Source: Haloplasmatales bacterium 4B
GTDB lineage: Bacteria > Bacillota_I > Bacilli_A > Haloplasmatales > Haloplasmataceae
Reading direction: 5' to 3'
Assembly (NCBI GenBank): GCA_003586005.1
Contig: NSKI01000001.1
Location: 1-64,000, forward strand
DNA: 64,000 nt
Below the pieces are notes generated by a model. The model did no database searches and was not told where the DNA came from. It saw only the letters and a program-made list of their open reading frames with translations. Below, piece by piece: positions 35,945-43,414 of this stretch (position 1 is the stretch's first letter; each line of letters begins with the position of its first letter). A program made the position numbers and the translations under genes.

Positions 35945-37000
35945 ATGTATAAGGGAAAATTACTAATTCTCCTAGGTTTAGTATTTTATTCTCTAGTTCT
36001 ATCAGGGTGCACTTTTGATAGCTCTGATGATTATAGAGAAATTACTGACATGGGGGGAAGAACAGTTTTAATTCCTGATAAAGTTAATTCTGTATTTTCC
36101 ACAATTGCTTCAGGAACAATTGTCATTTATACTATTGATCCAGAATTACTTGTAGGGGTAAATTATGATTTTAATGAAATGGAAAAAGAGTTTATTTTAG
36201 AAGCTTATCAAGACTTACCATCATATGGACAAGGAAGTAAAATAAATAAGGAAGCTATCATAGCTGCTGAGCCTGATATTATCATTACCTATGGAACAAT
36301 TAATGACTCAGAAATTTCTTTTGCTGATAATTTTCAAGAACAGACCAATATTCCTGTATTAATGGTAGATGGAGCCTTAGAGAAAGCACCAGAAGCTTAT
36401 CGTTTTTTAGGGAAAGTATTTGATCTAAAAGATAGAACTGAATTGTTAGCTACATATGCTGAAGGAGCTTTATATTTTGCTTCAGAAATTAATGCACTTG
36501 TTACTGAGCAAATATCTATTTATTATGGAAATGGTATTGATTCTTTAGAAACAGTTCCAACAAACTCAACTCACGCAGAATTATTTAATTTAGTAAATGT
36601 TAAAAATGTTGCTGTTATCGGGGGAGAAATTATAGACCGAGTTGATGTTAGCTCTGAACAAATAATTGTTTGGAATCCAGAAGTAATAATTCTTAATGGA
36701 GAACCGTCTGAAAATGAATCGCCAATTACTGCTGTTGAATCTTTCAAAAACAATTCTAATTATCAAAATGTTAGAGCGGTAATTAACGACAAGGTTTTTG
36801 CTATTCCTAAATATCCCTATAGTTGGTTTGACCGTCCTCAATCTGTTAATCGCTTAATTGGTATTTATTGGCTAACTGATATTGTTTATCCTGAATTAAA
36901 GGATGTCTTTGTTATTCAAGAAGCAAAAGAATTTTATAAATTATTTTATCACTATGAATTATCAGAAGAAAACATTACATTGTTACTTGGAAATAAGTAA
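35945..37000 (+). CDS. Metal-chelate/cobalamin-type ABC importer, substrate-binding lipoprotein
   Basis: A 351-residue lipoprotein: signal peptide MYKGKLLILLGLVFYSLVLS with lipobox LSGC (Cys22), then a type III periplasmic-binding fold (EITDMGGRTVLIPDKVNSVF at the start; AAEPDIIITYG; IVWNPEVIILNG). The near-C-terminal YSWFDRPQSVNRLIGIYWL and the ending YELSEENI are like binding proteins seen with molybdate/tungstate or iron type II importers, but I cannot fix the ligand. It is divergent from its permease-ATPase-NTPase operon and immediately precedes the NifX/MinD-like cluster. Confidence 0.85.
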   Translation: MYKGKLLILLGLVFYSLVLSGCTFDSSDDYREITDMGGRTVLIPDKVNSVFSTIASGTIVIYTIDPELLVGVNYDFNEMEKEFILEAYQDLPSYGQGSKINKEAIIAAEPDIIITYGTINDSEISFADNFQEQTNIPVLMVDGALEKAPEAYRFLGKVFDLKDRTELLATYAEGALYFASEINALVTEQISIYYGNGIDSLETVPTNSTHAELFNLVNVKNVAVIGGEIIDRVDVSSEQIIVWNPEVIILNGEPSENESPITAVESFKNNSNYQNVRAVINDKVFAIPKYPYSWFDRPQSVNRLIGIYWLTDIVYPELKDVFVIQEAKEFYKLFYHYELSEENITLLLGNK

Positions 37001-37013
37001 AATTTAAAAAATA

Positions 37014-37047
37014 TAGTGAGTTTCAAAAAAAAAACTTACTTTTTTTA
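37014..37047 (+). terminator. Probable terminator after the binding-protein gene
   Basis: AGTGAGTT pairs with AACTTACT (one G-T pair) around an A-rich loop, followed by a T-run. Confidence 0.55.
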
Positions 37048-37057
37048 AAAATAGTTA

Positions 37058-37085
37058 TTGACATATGTTCTAAATAGAATATAAT
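37058..37085 (+). promoter_or_regulatory. Promoter of the NifX/MinD-like cluster
   Basis: TTGACA (37058-37063), 16 bp, TATAAT (37080-37085). Confidence 0.75.
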
Positions 37086-37096
37086 ATAATTGAATA

Positions 37097-37108
37097 GGGC
37101 ATATGCCC
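37097..37108. promoter_or_regulatory. Perfect palindrome GGGCATATGCCC at the transcription start
   Basis: A 12-bp perfect palindrome starting 12 bp after the -10 box, in very AT-rich surroundings. Candidate operator for the DUF134 DNA-binding protein encoded by the second gene of the operon. Confidence 0.6.
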
Positions 37109-37131
37109 AAAACTAAAAGGAGGTGTTAGTT

Positions 37132-37365
37132 ATGCCAGGTAGAGATGGAACAGGTCCGATGGGACAAGGAGCTATGACAGGAAAAGGGATTGGATATTGT
37201 GTTGGAAATAATGCTTCAAGAAAATTAGGATTAAGTTATAGAAGAGGATGCAATAAATTTATTTCAACTGAATCTGAGTCACAGAACGAATTACTACATA
37301 ATAGGCTCAATACTATTAGCCAACAAATAGAAGATTTGAAAGAATCTATTAAGCAACAGGGATAG
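37132..37365 (+). CDS. DUF5320-type small glycine-rich protein
   Basis: A 77-residue protein beginning [19 protein letters not shown], the hallmark of DUF5320 proteins (usually MPRGDGTGPMG...). These small proteins of anaerobes and archaea usually sit beside NifX/NafY-like and MinD-like genes. Residues 45-77 form a predicted coiled coil ([20 protein letters not shown]). One Cys (YCVG) and another (RRGCNK) could bind a metal. ATG at 37132 follows AAAGGAGGTGTTAG, a very strong site. Function unknown. First gene of the cluster; a 14-bp hairpin overlaps its 3' end. Confidence 0.8.
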   Translation: MPGRDGTGPMGQGAMTGKGIGYCVGNNASRKLGLSYRRGCNKFISTESESQNELLHNRLNTISQQIEDLKESIKQQG

Positions 37366-37381
37366 TATATCCCTGTTGCTT
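37351..37381 (+). other. Perfect 14-bp hairpin overlapping the stop of the DUF5320 gene
   Basis: AAGCAACAGGGATA (37351-37364) and TATCCCTGTTGCTT (37368-37381) pair fully around a 3-base loop. The TAG stop (37363-37365) is inside. It is followed by AAAACC, not by a T-run, so it is not a classic terminator. It may protect or cut the mRNA so that the first gene is expressed more than the rest. Confidence 0.7.
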
Positions 37382-37408
37382 AAAACCTTACTTAAGAGGA
37401 GTTTAAAT

Positions 37409-37807
37409 ATGCCAAGACCAAGAAAATGGAGAAAAGTTTGTTGTTTGCCAGAAAATAATCTCTTTGGCCCACTTAGTTCAGCAAGTATCAACAATAAAAT
37501 AATAATAATGACTGTAGAAGAATATGAAACAATCCGCTTAATAGACTTTGAAGGATTAATGCAAGAAGAATGCGCTGAAAGAATGAATGTAGCGCGAACA
37601 ACTGTGCAACGAATTTATAATGATGCACGAAAAAAACTTGCTGATGCTCTTGTAAATGGTAAAATTCTAAAGATAGAAGGCGGAGATTACCAGCTTTGTG
37701 AAGAAAATGAAAAATTATATAGATGTGGTAGATGTTGTGGGCAAGGATTTAGTAGGAATCAAAATAAAAAAAAGGAGATTTCAAATGAAAATATTAATAC
37801 CAAGTAA
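37409..37807 (+). CDS. DUF134 family DNA-binding protein
   Basis: A 132-residue protein of the DUF134/UPF0251 family. N-terminus [20 protein letters not shown] is typical. A sigma-70 region-4-like HTH follows ([20 protein letters not shown] and [13 protein letters not shown], about 53-85), and the tail has Cys pairs ([12 protein letters not shown]) that may bind a metal or cluster. ATG at 37409 follows TTAAGAGGAG. It overlaps the next gene by 23 bp. It is the probable regulator of the cluster, perhaps through the GGGCATATGCCC palindrome (inference). Confidence 0.85.
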   Translation: MPRPRKWRKVCCLPENNLFGPLSSASINNKIIIMTVEEYETIRLIDFEGLMQEECAERMNVARTTVQRIYNDARKKLADALVNGKILKIEGGDYQLCEENEKLYRCGRCCGQGFSRNQNKKKEISNENINTK

Positions 37808-38153
37808 TGAAAAATCTATGGATTCGAGCGTATGTCAGTCCTTTGGACGTGCACCATATTTTCTTATTTATGATACAAATTCAAAAGAAGATATTTACAT
37901 AGATAATAGTGCTACAGCTAGCCTGGGTGGAGCAGGAATAAAAGCGGCACAGACTGTAGTTGATAACAATGTGTATGCGGTACTTACACCACGTTGTGGA
38001 GAAAATGCTGCTTCTGTTTTAAAAACAGCAAATATAAAAATATTTAAAACAAAAAATAGTTCAATTAAAGATAATATAATAGCATTTAACGAAGACAAGT
38101 TATCATTATTATCAGAAATTCATGCTGGGTTTCACAACCATGGAGATAAATAA
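37785..38153 (+). CDS. NifX/NafY-like (dinitrogenase iron-molybdenum cofactor) family protein
   Basis: A 122-residue protein of the Nitro_FeMo-Co fold: [30 protein letters not shown] at the N-terminus (in part), then [22 protein letters not shown], and [12 protein letters not shown]. In nitrogen fixers this fold carries FeMo-co precursors; stand-alone members such as Desulfovibrio ORP bind Mo-Cu-S clusters. Cys17 and Cys74 are candidate ligands. ATG at 37785 follows AAAGGAGATTTC inside the end of the DUF134 gene. No nitrogenase gene is in the window, so the cofactor is probably not FeMo-co. Confidence 0.87.
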   Translation: MKILIPSNEKSMDSSVCQSFGRAPYFLIYDTNSKEDIYIDNSATASLGGAGIKAAQTVVDNNVYAVLTPRCGENAASVLKTANIKIFKTKNSSIKDNIIAFNEDKLSLLSEIHAGFHNHGDK

Positions 38154-38154
38154 C

Positions 38155-38994
38155 ATGAAAATAGCTGTTTTAAGTGGTAAAGGAGGAACAGGAAAAACTC
38201 TTGTTTCTGTAAATTTGGCAGCAGCCGCAAATCATGCAAACTATCTAGATTGTGATGTTGAAGAACCTAATGGACATCTATTTTTCAAACCAGTTGATAT
38301 ACAATCAGAAGATATTTCAATCAAAATCCCGGTAGTAGACAAAATGCTGTGCAATGGTTGCAGGAAATGTGTTGATTTTTGTAAATTCAATGCTTTAACT
38401 TACATCTATGATAGATTAGTTGTTTTTGAATCTATGTGTCACTCTTGCGGTGGTTGTGTACTTCTTTGTAAAGAGGATGCTTTGACTGAAAAAACAAAAA
38501 ATATTGGAGTGGTGCAAAGAGGTGTTTCAGAAAATGTTAATGTTGCTACAGGTATATTAAATACTGGGGAAGCTTCTGGAATCCCAATCATTAAAAACTT
38601 ATTAAATTATTCAAATGAAAATGATAAATATACATTTATTGATTCCCCACCAGGAAGTGCTTGCACAACTATGGAAAGTATTAAAGATGCAGATTATTGT
38701 ATACTAGTAGCTGAACCAACTATATTTGGAGTTCATAATCTAAGTATGGTTTATGAACTTGTAAATTTATTTGGAAAACCACATGGTGTAATCTTGAATA
38801 AATGTTTAGATGAAAAAAACCCTGCTGAAGAATTTTGTATAGAAAATAATATTAAAATTTTAGGTAAAATCCCCTTTGAAGATGAACTTGGAAAATTAAA
38901 TTCAAATGCGTTGATTGCAGTTAGAGAAAATGAAAAATACTATAGTCTTTTTTCTAATTTACTTAAGATAGTTTCAAAAGAGGTAACAAAATGA
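38155..38994 (+). CDS. MinD/Mrp-like P-loop ATPase with ferredoxin insert (first)
   Basis: A 279-residue ATPase with the deviant Walker A LSGKGGTGKT (residues 5-14), an inserted 2x[4Fe-4S] ferredoxin domain (CNGCRKCVDFC and CHSCGGCVLLC, about 63-105) and the Walker B-like FIDSPPGSACT. Proteins of this type (Orp3/Orp4-like, related to the Mrp/Nbp35 scaffolds) are thought to couple ATP use to metal-sulfur cluster handling. ATG at 38155 lies just after the upstream stop and follows GGAGATAAATAAC. Four bp overlap with its paralogue. Cytosolic. Confidence 0.9.
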   Translation: MKIAVLSGKGGTGKTLVSVNLAAAANHANYLDCDVEEPNGHLFFKPVDIQSEDISIKIPVVDKMLCNGCRKCVDFCKFNALTYIYDRLVVFESMCHSCGGCVLLCKEDALTEKTKNIGVVQRGVSENVNVATGILNTGEASGIPIIKNLLNYSNENDKYTFIDSPPGSACTTMESIKDADYCILVAEPTIFGVHNLSMVYELVNLFGKPHGVILNKCLDEKNPAEEFCIENNIKILGKIPFEDELGKLNSNALIAVRENEKYYSLFSNLLKIVSKEVTK

Positions 38995-39854
38995 AACAAC
39001 TGTTAATACTTAGTGGTAAAGGTGGAACAGGTAAAACAACAATCGCTAGTGCTTTTATAAAATTAGCTAATGCGAAAGCTTTTGCTGATTGTGATGTTGA
39101 TGCGCCTAATTTACATCTAGTCATAAATAATACTGTAAATGTAAAAAGTTCACATTATTATGGTTTACCAAAGGCAGAGATAGATTCAAATTTATGTATC
39201 AAATGTGATACTTGTAGAAATTTATGCCGATTTGACGCAATTTACTATGATGATGGATATAAAGTGGATAGTTATGCTTGTGAGGGATGTGGAGTATGTG
39301 AAGCAATGTGTCAAGCTGGAGCAATCTCGCTAAAACCAGCTATAGATGGTAATTTAAAATTGTATGTAAATGATACCGTATTTTCTACTGCTCAACTCAA
39401 AATGGGAAGTGGAACTTCTGGAATGTTAGTAACTGAGGTAAAACAACAGTTGAAATCAGCTGCTAATAATGTTAATCTAGCAATTATTGATGGATCGCCA
39501 GGTATAGGTTGTCCTGTAATTGCATCATTAAGTGGTGTGGATCTAGTTTTAATTGTTGCAGAACCTTCGATATCAGGAATCAGTGATATGAAACGTATTA
39601 TTAAAACAGCTGAAAGCTTTCAAACTAAATCAGTAGTTTGTGTTAATAAATATGATACAAATAAGGAAAATACAGAAAAAATCGAATTGTTTTGCAAAAA
39701 ATATAAGCTACCTTTTGTGGGTGAGATTCCATTTGATAAAAATGTTGTTAAAGCAATTAATAATAACCAAAGTATAGTTGATATAGATTGTTTAGCAAGT
39801 AGAGCCATAAAAGGGATTTTCAAAAAAACAATTGAAATTTTATTTGAAGATTGA
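38991..39854 (+). CDS. MinD/Mrp-like P-loop ATPase with ferredoxin insert (second)
   Basis: A 287-residue paralogue of the preceding ATPase: Walker A LSGKGGTGKTT (6-16), ferredoxin insert with CIKCDTCRNLC and CEGCGVCEAMC (about 66-108), and the switch/Walker B region IIDGSPGIGCP. ATGA overlap with the first ATPase and a 1-bp TGATG overlap with the next gene show tight translational coupling, so the two probably act as a heterodimer, as proposed for ORP-associated ATPases. Ends in TGA. Confidence 0.9.
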   Translation: MKQLLILSGKGGTGKTTIASAFIKLANAKAFADCDVDAPNLHLVINNTVNVKSSHYYGLPKAEIDSNLCIKCDTCRNLCRFDAIYYDDGYKVDSYACEGCGVCEAMCQAGAISLKPAIDGNLKLYVNDTVFSTAQLKMGSGTSGMLVTEVKQQLKSAANNVNLAIIDGSPGIGCPVIASLSGVDLVLIVAEPSISGISDMKRIIKTAESFQTKSVVCVNKYDTNKENTEKIELFCKKYKLPFVGEIPFDKNVVKAINNNQSIVDIDCLASRAIKGIFKKTIEILFED

Positions 39855-40678
39855 TGATTGTAAAAACTTTAGTAGAAAATACATCAATTTCAGAAGATTT
39901 TACATGTGAACATGGGTTAAGTTTATATATAGAGACAAAAAAGCATAAGCTTTTATTTGATTTAGGACAAAATAATTTATTTATTGAAAATGCAAAGAAA
40001 TTGAATGTGAATCTATCAGATGTAGATATTGTAGTTATATCTCATGGGCATTATGACCACGGAGGGGGGCTAGAGGCGTTTTTAAATATTAATTCCAAAG
40101 CAAAAATATATCTCAGTCAAAGAGCATTTAAAGATTATTATTCTTATAGACATAATGGTGAAATAGCTTATATTGGATTGAATAAAGAATTATTACCTAA
40201 TAATCGATTTGTATTTGTTGAGGATTATCTTTATATTGACGAGGAACTTGAATTATTTTCAAATATAAAATGTAAAGAAATGATGCCATTAAGCAATAAG
40301 AACATTTTTGTGAAATCAAATAATTCATTTTTGCATGATGATTTTTCACATGAACAAAACCTAATTATAAGTGAATTAGGAAAAAGGGGGTTATTTGTTG
40401 GGTGTGCTCACTGTGGAATAGTAAACATCATAAAACAGATAAATGAAATAAATGCAGAACCGATAGAATTTGTTGTGGGTGGCTTTCATCTATACAACCG
40501 TACTGCAAAGAAGTGCGAAGACAACGACCTAATAGGTGAAATAGGGAGCTTTCTAAATAATACAGGGTCAATATATTTTACTTGCCATTGTACAGGAATA
40601 CAACCATTTATAAAACTTAAAAAAATAATGGGTGATAAGGTACAATATATATCAACAGGAAGTATAATAGCGTTATAA
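39854..40678 (+). CDS. MBL-fold metallo-hydrolase
   Basis: A 274-residue protein with the metal site ISHGHYDHGGGLEAF (about residues 61-75), VGCAHCGIVNII and GGFHLYN for the later ligands. The N-terminus MIVKTLVENTSISEDFTCEH is typical of the group often annotated as 7,8-dihydropterin-6-methyl-4-(beta-D-ribofuranosyl)-aminobenzene-5'-phosphate synthase-like. The substrate is unknown. Start overlaps the upstream stop in TGATG. The family is recurrently found near NifX/MinD-like genes; a role in cofactor or thiol chemistry is a guess. Confidence 0.85.
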   Translation: MIVKTLVENTSISEDFTCEHGLSLYIETKKHKLLFDLGQNNLFIENAKKLNVNLSDVDIVVISHGHYDHGGGLEAFLNINSKAKIYLSQRAFKDYYSYRHNGEIAYIGLNKELLPNNRFVFVEDYLYIDEELELFSNIKCKEMMPLSNKNIFVKSNNSFLHDDFSHEQNLIISELGKRGLFVGCAHCGIVNIIKQINEINAEPIEFVVGGFHLYNRTAKKCEDNDLIGEIGSFLNNTGSIYFTCHCTGIQPFIKLKKIMGDKVQYISTGSIIAL

Positions 40679-40693
40679 AAAAAGGGGAATTTG

Positions 40694-41385
40694 GTTGTGT
40701 AGTAAATGTAATGTAGATGAAGCAGCAGAATAAAAAAGTAAATGTTGTTATAAGCGTGAAAGTCAGAGTAGGGAAATCGCTTGTTACTTATATGCTAGCA
40801 TTATTAACAAATAGATATAGGTATATTACTGTTTTTCCTATGGGCAGGATCATCTATACCAAAAACATTTTGCATCAAAGACAAAGTAAAGCAGGGGTGC
40901 TGATATTATCTTGATAAAACTAATTGTAGAAAATGAAATAGATCCTGTAGTTTGGAGAGGTTCAATTATTGAAGGGACTGTAAAACAACTTTGAACAGAT
41001 GCCATATGAAGTAATGTAGGTTTTATGTTTATTGATATACCATCTGGAACAGGTTATGTGGTCCTTACTGTTTTTCAATCAATTCCTGTAGATGGAATTA
41101 TTATTGTAACTTCACCTCAGGAATTAGTTTCAATGATTGTTTCTAAAATAGTAAAAATGGCAGAGATGATGAGCATCCCAATTATAGGTTTGTTAAAAAT
41201 ATGGCTTATTTTAAATGTCCGGATTGCGAAAAAGAACATCAAATATTTGGTGATAGCCAGTACAATATTGATATTCTAGGCAAAATACCGATAGATTCAA
41301 AACTTGCCAAAGCCTGCGATAAAGGATTAATTGAACTTTTTAGCGATGATTAGCTTGATAAGATACCGGAAATTTTAGAAAAAAC
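40694..41385 (+). pseudogene. Decayed Mrp/Nbp35-type ATPase
   Basis: Pieces of an Mrp-family ATPase lie in three frames: CSKCNVDEAAE; VNVVISVKVRVGKSLVTYML (a P-loop mutated from GKGGVGKS); ENEIDPVVWRGSIIEGTVKQ; FIDIPSGTGYVVLTVFQSIP; GIIIVTSPQELVSMIVSKIV; MAYFKCPDCEKEH; NIDILGKIPIDSKLAKACDK and GLIELFSDD. Several stops and frameshifts and the altered P-loop show it is dead. In related clusters this gene is intact and follows the paired MinD-like ATPases, so one component has been lost here. Confidence 0.8.
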
Positions 41386-41398
41386 AGGAGGAAAGAAA

Positions 41399-41755
41399 AT
41401 GAAAATTGCTGTTGCAAGTGAAAATGGATATGTTACAGAACATTTTGGTTATTGTGAAAGTTTTATAATTTTTGAAATTGAAAATAATGAAATTATTAAA
41501 AAAGAGATTAAAGCTAACCCTGGACATAGACCAGGTTATTTACCTAATTACCTACATGAATTAGGAGTAAATATTATTATTTCAGGAGGAATGGGTGGTG
41601 GTGCCATCGAAATTTTTAATGAAAAAAAGATTAAAGTTATTACTGGTGCAAAAGGAAGTGCTGATTCAGCAGTAAATAATCTTTTACAAGGTACATTAGA
41701 ATCAACAAATTCAGTCTGTCATGAACATCAGCATCATGATGAATTCGGAAATTAG
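41399..41755 (+). CDS. NifX/NafY-like family protein with His-rich tail
   Basis: A 118-residue second member of the Nitro_FeMo-Co fold: MKIAVASENGYVTEHFGYCE at the start, the EIENNEIIKKE hairpin, and GVNIIISGGMGGGAIEIFNE. It ends with a histidine cluster, CHEHQHHDE, that likely binds metal. It differs from the first NifX-like protein, which has no His tail. ATG at 41399 follows AAAACAGGAGGAAAG. It sits after the decayed Mrp gene and before two half-size permeases. Confidence 0.87.
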   Translation: MKIAVASENGYVTEHFGYCESFIIFEIENNEIIKKEIKANPGHRPGYLPNYLHELGVNIIISGGMGGGAIEIFNEKKIKVITGAKGSADSAVNNLLQGTLESTNSVCHEHQHHDEFGN

Positions 41756-41768
41756 GAGAATTAAATTT

Positions 41769-42242
41769 ATGACGATTGCTTTATATATTGTAGCCTTCTC
41801 AGCATTATTTGCCTCATTTATTAAAAGTAAGCAAAAAACTATACTTTCTTTAAAAAAAGCTTGGAAAGCCTTTGAAAATATCCTTCCACAATTATTTTCA
41901 ATATTAGTAATTATTGGAATTATATTGGCTATATTAACCCCTGAACAAATATCTGTTTTAATGGGTAATGAATCAGGTTGGTTTGGGGTAATATTGGCTG
42001 CTACAATTGGATCTATTACACTTATTCCTGCTTTTGTAGCTTTTCCTTTAGCATCAGCTTTATTAGAAAGTGGTGCTGGATTTATGCAAATTGCTGCTTT
42101 TATATCAACACTTATGATGGTGGGAGTAGTCACTTCTCCAGTTGAAATTAAATATTTTGGTAAGAAAGCGACTATTATCAGAAATGTATTAGCACTTACT
42201 TTCTCCTTATTTGTTGCCTTTGTAATGGCGGTGCTAATGTAA
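41769..42242 (+). CDS. Permease, first half (ArsP/YraQ-like, PF03773 type)
   Basis: A 157-residue membrane protein with four to five helices. Landmarks are KAWKAFENILPQLFSILVII and the conserved GAT/ST-rich loop LAATIGSITLIPAFVAFPLA. It resembles one half of the two-part permeases often found next to NifX-like genes. ATG at 41769 follows TTAGGAGAATT. Stop and start of the next gene overlap by one base (TAATG), so both halves probably form one transporter. The substrate is unknown; metal or arsenic-type compounds are known for distant relatives. Confidence 0.8.
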   Translation: MTIALYIVAFSALFASFIKSKQKTILSLKKAWKAFENILPQLFSILVIIGIILAILTPEQISVLMGNESGWFGVILAATIGSITLIPAFVAFPLASALLESGAGFMQIAAFISTLMMVGVVTSPVEIKYFGKKATIIRNVLALTFSLFVAFVMAVLM

Positions 42243-42787
42243 TGAATAGTTTAATAAAGGGAGTAAATCGCTATAAAGTTTTCATTGTTCTTGTTTTAAT
42301 CAATCTTATTATATTTATAATTAATCCTGATTTAGGAAATAAATCAGCAAAGATAACTTGGAGTAATACTAAGGTAATGGTATCTATTATTCCACCAGTT
42401 TTTATTCTGTTTGGTCTTCTAGATGTTTGGGTTAAGCGGGAAACAATGGTTAAGTACTTGGGTGAAGGTTCAGGATTTAAAGGTGTGATATTAGCATTGT
42501 TTTTAGGCTCAGCTGCAGCAGGTCCTTTATATGCAGCTTTTCCTGTTGCTATTATACTTTTAAAAAAAGGAAGTAGGTTATTTAATGTATTAATTATGTT
42601 AGGTGCTTGGTCGACAACTAAAATACCGCTACTGTTGTTTGAATTATCAGTGATGGGTTTAAAGTTTACTATTATAAGGCTTTTCCTTAATTTATTTGGG
42701 ATCATAGTAATTGCTTATTTTACGGAGAGAATTCTTTCAAAAACTGAAAAGCAAGAGATATATAACATAGCATTTAATCAAAAGTAA
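42242..42787 (+). CDS. Permease, second half (ArsP/YraQ-like)
   Basis: A 181-residue membrane protein with about five helices. ISIIPPVFILFGLLDVWVKR and the loop LALFLGSAAAGPLYAAFPVA mirror the first half. The gene closes the cluster; a strong terminator lies downstream. Together with the first half it makes a roughly ten-helix channel. Confidence 0.8.
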   Translation: MNSLIKGVNRYKVFIVLVLINLIIFIINPDLGNKSAKITWSNTKVMVSIIPPVFILFGLLDVWVKRETMVKYLGEGSGFKGVILALFLGSAAAGPLYAAFPVAIILLKKGSRLFNVLIMLGAWSTTKIPLLLFELSVMGLKFTIIRLFLNLFGIIVIAYFTERILSKTEKQEIYNIAFNQK

Positions 42788-42855
42788 TAGCTACAATTAT
42801 AGAGTTAATTAGATCAGAATTGCGTAATAAAATGATTTGGATAACACTTTAATAT

Positions 42856-42892
42856 AAAAAACCCAATTGGTTTAATTCCAATTTGGGTTTTT
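42856..42892 (+). terminator. Terminator of the NifX/MinD-like cluster
   Basis: AAAAACCCAATTGG pairs with CCAATTTGGGTTTTT (one bulge) around a 7-base loop; T-run at the end. Confidence 0.88.
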
Positions 42893-43058
42893 ATTATGTT
42901 AATTTTTAGGACAAATAACTTAAATGGTATAATATATTGGAGAGAAAATAATATTTGTAGGTTTTTACAGTCTATTAATTTATAGAAAAAAATAATAAAT
43001 CATGGTATAATTTTGATTATTAATGTGGGTAATTTATTGCGGTAAAGAAGTAACAATT

Positions 43059-43412
43059 ATGAAATATGTATTCCAATTAAGTATTATACTTGCAATTACA
43101 TTCTTAGGCGAAGTTATTTATAAATTATTACCATTACCAATTCTAGGAAGTATCTACGGATTAGTCATTATGCTTTTATGTTTGAAAACTAAGATAATAA
43201 AATTAGAAAAAGTCAAACGTATTGGTGACTTTATGTTGGAAATTATGCCATTAATGTTTATACCAGCTGCAGTTGGATTACTTAATGTTTGGGATGAACT
43301 TATTGATATACTATTACCAATAATCACCATTACCTTATTATCAACCATTGTCGTTATGGTTACTACAGGCAAGATTACACAATTGATAATTAACAAGGGA
43401 AAAGGCGGCTAA
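43059..43412 (+). CDS. lrgA: CidA/LrgA family holin-like protein
   Basis: A 117-residue membrane protein with four helices. LSIILAITFLGEVIYKLLPL followed by PILGSIYGLVIMLLCL is typical of LrgA/CidA, as is LMFIPAAVGLLNVWDEL. Start at 43059 (MKYVF) is preferred to ATG at 43023, which would add a non-family extension. It is followed 2 bp later by lrgB. LrgAB modulate murein hydrolase activity or, in several bacteria, pyruvate uptake. Confidence 0.88.
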   Translation: MKYVFQLSIILAITFLGEVIYKLLPLPILGSIYGLVIMLLCLKTKIIKLEKVKRIGDFMLEIMPLMFIPAAVGLLNVWDELIDILLPIITITLLSTIVVMVTTGKITQLIINKGKGG

Positions 43413-43414
43413 AG

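Noticed and set aside
41711-42705. Minus-strand frames opposite the two half permeases
   Set aside because: Antisense to well-supported membrane proteins with good ribosome sites; no start signals.
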